From: JBBQZL01 sp038207745
GTDB taxonomy: Bacteria; Actinomycetota; Thermoleophilia; Solirubrobacterales; 70-9
Reading direction: 5' to 3'
Assembly: GCA_038207745.1 (NCBI GenBank)
Contig: JBBQZL010000012.1
Location: 1 to 24,543 of the forward strand
Length of the DNA: 24,543 bases
Part shown: positions 22,004 to 24,543 of the stretch, piece by piece
Layout of the letters: each line of letters opens with the position of its first letter
Position numbering within the stretch: position 1 is the stretch's first letter
Translations under genes and position numbers: made by a program
The notes under the pieces: model-generated
Databases searched by the model: none
Seen by the model: the letters and a program-made list of their open reading frames with translations, nothing else
Told to the model about the DNA's origin: nothing

Positions 22004-22749
22004 TGGCAGGCGGCAAGCCCGGACGGTTGGCGGTCAGCGTGAAAGCTCCCGAGGACGAGGCGCCGCGCCTGCTGAAGATCGGAGAGCTGGCGGAGACATC
22101 CGGGGTTCCGGTCCCGACGATCAAGCACTACCTGAGGGAGAACCTGCTTCCCGAGCCGGTCAAGACCAGCCGCAACATGGCCTATTACCCGCCGGAGTTC
22201 GTCGATCGGATCAAGCTGATCAAGCAGCTCCAGGAAGAGCGGTTCATGCCGCTGAAGGCGATCCGCGCGGTCCTCGAGGACGACCCGGACAGAGCGCGCG
22301 CGATGGTCGACCTGGAGGATCGGATAATCGAGCGGGCACTGAGCGGCGAGCGGACCCGGACCAGCGCGGCCGAGGTGCGCGAGCGCTACCTGGTGCCCGA
22401 TGAGGTGCTGGACCGGCTCGAGGAGATTGAGATCCTCAGCCCCAACACGCGCGGCTACTCACCGTCGGACATCAAGATCATCGAGGCGATCAGCCGCTTT
22501 CGCGCCGGGGGCTACGACGAGCAGATCGGCTTCACGGTCTACGACACGCTGCGTTACAAGCGGGCGATCGGGGAGCTGGTCCGTGAGGAGATCGAGGTCG
22601 TGATGAGCCGGCTTGCCGGTGAGGTCGAGCCGGAGCGCGTGGTCGAGATGATGGAGGCGGGCGCGGAGCCGCTCCAGGATCTGATCGCTGCGATGCACAC
22701 CAAGCTGATGGTCGAGGAGCTCGAGCGCCACCGCTCGAATCGCGGCTAG
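22003..22749 (+). CDS. MerR-family transcriptional regulator with two winged-helix regions
   Basis: 248-aa DNA-binding regulator. The N-terminal MerR wHTH (about 23-92) includes KIGELAETSGVPVPTIKHYL, the wing NMAYYPPEFVDRI and the LQEERFMPLKAIRAVL helix. After a linker, a second MerR-like region (about 120-170) has the elements SAAEVRERYLVP, EILSPNTRGYSPSDIKIIEAI and FRAGGYDE. The C-terminal helices (about 175-245) probably dimerise or bind an effector, perhaps an acyl-CoA; no Cys metal site is visible. It is translationally coupled to the preceding gene (TGATG). As last gene of the operon it is the best candidate to bind the dyad at 17288-17316. LiuR, which controls leucine catabolism in proteobacteria, is also MerR-type. 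Confidence 0.9.
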   Translation: MAGGKPGRLAVSVKAPEDEAPRLLKIGELAETSGVPVPTIKHYLRENLLPEPVKTSRNMAYYPPEFVDRIKLIKQLQEERFMPLKAIRAVLEDDPDRARAMVDLEDRIIERALSGERTRTSAAEVRERYLVPDEVLDRLEEIEILSPNTRGYSPSDIKIIEAISRFRAGGYDEQIGFTVYDTLRYKRAIGELVREEIEVVMSRLAGEVEPERVVEMMEAGAEPLQDLIAAMHTKLMVEELERHRSNRG

Positions 22750-23723
22750 TCCTCGGCCGGCGACGGCGCGGTTTCGTGCTCTTCGGTGACGGCGCCGCCG
22801 CGTCGGGCGACGGCCAGGATCTGCTCAGTCAGCCTTGATCCATCGGATGGGCGCAATGGTGTCGCCGATATCCGCAACACAACCTCATCGCGGTCGACCT
22901 CTTCGACCTCGAGATGCGGCGCGTATCGGGTCGGAACGGTGATCGCCTCGCTGAGCTTGCGCTGGATCTCCTCGAGGCGGACCGAAGAGTTGAACCTGGC
23001 CCGCAGGTTGACCTGATCGGGCTCGCGCATCGGGATCACCGCGAGCTGGAGCAGGACGCTGTTGGGGATCATGATCCGGTCGGCGCCCTTGATGAGGGTT
23101 GTGTAGAAGAGCCCGAGAGTGCTGACGGTTCCCTCGATCGTTCCCGCCACCGCGCCGCCCTGAAGCCGGACCCGTTCACCGACACGAAACGGTCGGGTCC
23201 CCTGCAGGACGATCCCGGCGAACAGGTTGCCGAGCGTTTGCTGAGATGCAAGGCCGAGAACAACCGCGGTGAAGGCACCACCGACCGCAAGGGTCGCCGG
23301 CTTCACCCCGACGATCCGCAGTGCGACGAAGATCAGGATCGCGGTGGTCCCGAGGCGGATGATGAACCCGACCGTGCCTGCCGTTCCCGGGTCCATGCGG
23401 CGCAGGAAGATCGGCGCCACCCCGCTTCCCAGGATGCGGGCGAACGACCAGCCCAGCATCACCAGCAGTACCGCCGTGACTATCCGCGCAATCTGGTCGG
23501 CGCCGGAGAAGAGAGCCTCGCGATGGCTGAAGAGGACGAGAACCCCGGCCATCAACAGCCCGATCACCAGGCACTTGCCCAGAGCCTTGTACGCCTGCCG
23601 CGGATCCGGAGCCGTGAGTTCCTCACCAAGCCCTGCCTCGTGCCACGCCTCGGTGCGGGTCTCGAACATCCAGTTCGGAGCTGTGCCGCGGGGCTCGCTC
23701 TTGCTTCTTCGGCCGAATCGCAT
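22746..23723 (-). CDS. Small-conductance mechanosensitive channel (MscS family)
   Basis: MscS-type tension-gated channel, 325 aa. N-terminal cytoplasmic segment, then TM helices at about 50-66, 77-98 and 115-137, and the pore helix region at 142-175 (KPATLAVGGAFTAVVLGLA, then SQQTLGNLFAG). The beta domain follows, with RPFRVGERVRLQGG and GTVSTLGLFYTTL, and then a C-terminal alpha/beta domain. The protein is somewhat longer at the N-terminus than E. coli MscS. The ATG at 23723 is preceded by TAGAAT 6 nt upstream. Its stop overlaps the MerR stop in a shared CTAG. With mscL at 15449 this window has two osmotic safety valves. Confidence 0.93.
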   Translation of the reverse strand: MRFGRRSKSEPRGTAPNWMFETRTEAWHEAGLGEELTAPDPRQAYKALGKCLVIGLLMAGVLVLFSHREALFSGADQIARIVTAVLLVMLGWSFARILGSGVAPIFLRRMDPGTAGTVGFIIRLGTTAILIFVALRIVGVKPATLAVGGAFTAVVLGLASQQTLGNLFAGIVLQGTRPFRVGERVRLQGGAVAGTIEGTVSTLGLFYTTLIKGADRIMIPNSVLLQLAVIPMREPDQVNLRARFNSSVRLEEIQRKLSEAITVPTRYAPHLEVEEVDRDEVVLRISATPLRPSDGSRLTEQILAVARRGGAVTEEHETAPSPAED

Positions 23724-23729
23724 CGCACG

Positions 23730-23735
23730 ATTCTA
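23730..23735 (-). promoter_or_regulatory. Candidate -10 (TAGAAT) for the MscS gene
   Basis: TAGAAT on the minus strand ends 6 nt before the ATG at 23723, which would place the transcript start at or next to the A of the start codon. There is no Shine-Dalgarno, so this is a strong leaderless candidate. Confidence 0.5.
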
Positions 23736-23838
23736 CGAGTCAATATGCTCGGAGCGCTCCTTCTGGGGGCTGCGCAGTGTTAACAGGAGATCAGGTGGGC
23801 GAAAATGCGTCCGTCAAAAACAAGTGAGGGGAAGTTTC

Positions 23839-24543
23839 TTGAAGCTGTTCCGTTTACTGGTCGCGGTCCTTGCCCTTTCGATGGTTCTCGGCGCAACTGC
23901 CGTGACCGCCGATGCCGCAACGCCGAGCATCGCCAAGCAGGCGAAGAAGGCCTGCAAGAAGAAGAGGGGCAAGGCAAAGAAGAAGTGCGTCAGGAAGAAG
24001 GTCAAGCGACTCAAGAAGCGGGCAAAGCGCCTTCGTCAGCGACCTCCGGTGACAATCCGCACCACCGAGTATGGGATCCCGAGGATCGTCGCCGACAGCT
24101 ATCGCGGGCTCGGCTACGGCTATGGATACTCGCTCGCCAGGGAGAACATCTGCTCGATGGCCGACATCTACACCTCGGTCAGGGGCGAGCGCTCCAAGTA
24201 CTTCGGACCGAATGGCACCTGGCAGCTGACCGGCAACGGAATCCAGTACACCAACCTCCAGTCCGACTTCTGGCACAAGAAGACGATCGCCGATCACACG
24301 ATCGAGAAGATCCTCAGGCAGAAGCCGCCTGCATCACCGAAGCCCAATGTCAAGGAGGTCGTCGCCGGCTACGTCAGGGGCTACAACCACTACCTGGCCA
24401 AGACGGGCGTCAACAACATTCCCGACGCGACATGCCGTGGCGCTGCCTGGGTGAAGCCGATCACCGCACTCGATACCTACCGCCGCTTCTATGAACTCGG
24501 CGCTATGGCAAGCGGTGCGGTCGCGGTCGACGGAATCGCTGAC
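23839..24543 (+). CDS. Secreted penicillin-acylase-family (Ntn) hydrolase, 3' end cut by window
   Basis: First 235 residues of a secreted amidohydrolase of the penicillin/aculeacin/AHL acylase (PvdQ-like) family. A signal peptide (about 1-26) is followed by a very basic Lys/Arg segment (about 33-68), then the alpha-chain start RTTEYGIPRIVADSYRG, GLGYGYGYSLARENICSMAD and GYVRGYNHYLA, typical of the family. The autocleavage site and nucleophile Ser of the beta chain lie beyond the window, so activity cannot be confirmed. The TTG at 23839 is chosen because AGGGGA lies about 7 nt upstream and the signal peptide begins there. Substrates could be beta-lactams, acyl-homoserine lactones or lipopeptides. 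Confidence 0.85.
   Translation, partial: MKLFRLLVAVLALSMVLGATAVTADAATPSIAKQAKKACKKKRGKAKKKCVRKKVKRLKKRAKRLRQRPPVTIRTTEYGIPRIVADSYRGLGYGYGYSLARENICSMADIYTSVRGERSKYFGPNGTWQLTGNGIQYTNLQSDFWHKKTIADHTIEKILRQKPPASPKPNVKEVVAGYVRGYNHYLAKTGVNNIPDATCRGAAWVKPITALDTYRRFYELGAMASGAVAVDGIAD

Noticed and set aside
23805..24494. Plus-strand frame of 229 codons overlapping the acylase gene
   Set aside because: It is the +1 shadow of the Lys-rich acylase start and has no signal peptide or motif; the frame beginning at TTG 23839 has both.

Overview
The window is high-GC bacterial chromosome with short intergenic gaps, many GTG/TTG starts and several probably leaderless genes. Gene content is mostly acyl-CoA metabolism. 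The style (lysine-rich secreted-protein linker, actinobacterial-type acyl-CoA carboxylase and SDR genes) suggests a high-GC actinobacterium, possibly of the Thermoleophilia/Solirubrobacterales type. This placement is inference from style, not from a marker gene. No tRNA, rRNA, CRISPR array, IS element or integrase is visible.

Layout. Positions 1-1624 (minus): bioB followed by the 5' part of bioF (cut by the window edge), the last two steps of biotin synthesis. Positions 1679-2803 (plus): a membrane-anchored GH3 (NagZ-like) protein. Positions 2780-6344 (minus): a run of biotinyl carrier domain, crotonase-fold protein, AlkA-type DNA glycosylase and CHASE-PAS-GGDEF diguanylate cyclase. Positions 6366-9452 (plus): glycosyltransferase 2, glycerol kinase and PlsC-type acyltransferase. 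Positions 9496-12535: a metallo-beta-lactamase-fold lactonase-like protein, two SDR oxidoreductases and a GlsB/YeaQ-type membrane protein. Positions 12631-14178 (plus): a truncated ABC ATPase remnant, two small two-helix membrane proteins and a secreted, membrane-anchored protein with an HDHRMHW motif. Positions 14175-22749: an acyl-CoA degradation region with two acyl-CoA dehydrogenases (minus), MscL between them, and a tight plus-strand operon of crotonase, acyl-CoA carboxyltransferase, BKACE (DUF849), AMACR/CaiB-family protein and MerR regulator. Positions 22746-23723 (minus): MscS. From 23839 (plus): the start of a secreted penicillin-acylase-family hydrolase.

How the parts may work together. 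Biotin synthesis, a free-standing biotinyl domain and a carboxyltransferase all occur here, but no biotin carboxylase does, so a split acyl-CoA carboxylase is likely. The 14-23 kb cluster resembles leucine/isovalerate (liu) or acyclic-terpene (atu) catabolic operons: acyl-CoA dehydrogenase, carboxyltransferase, crotonase and a MerR regulator. In place of HMG-CoA lyase it carries a beta-keto acid cleavage enzyme and a racemase/CoA-transferase-family gene. A strong dyad (TAGCACTT-N13-AAGTGCTA) lies in the divergent promoter region between the second dehydrogenase and the operon and is the best candidate operator for the MerR protein. This variant pathway and its operator are the most interesting things in the window.

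At least seven genes have a TANNNT hexamer 6-9 nt upstream of the start codon and no convincing Shine-Dalgarno sequence, which points to extensive leaderless transcription.
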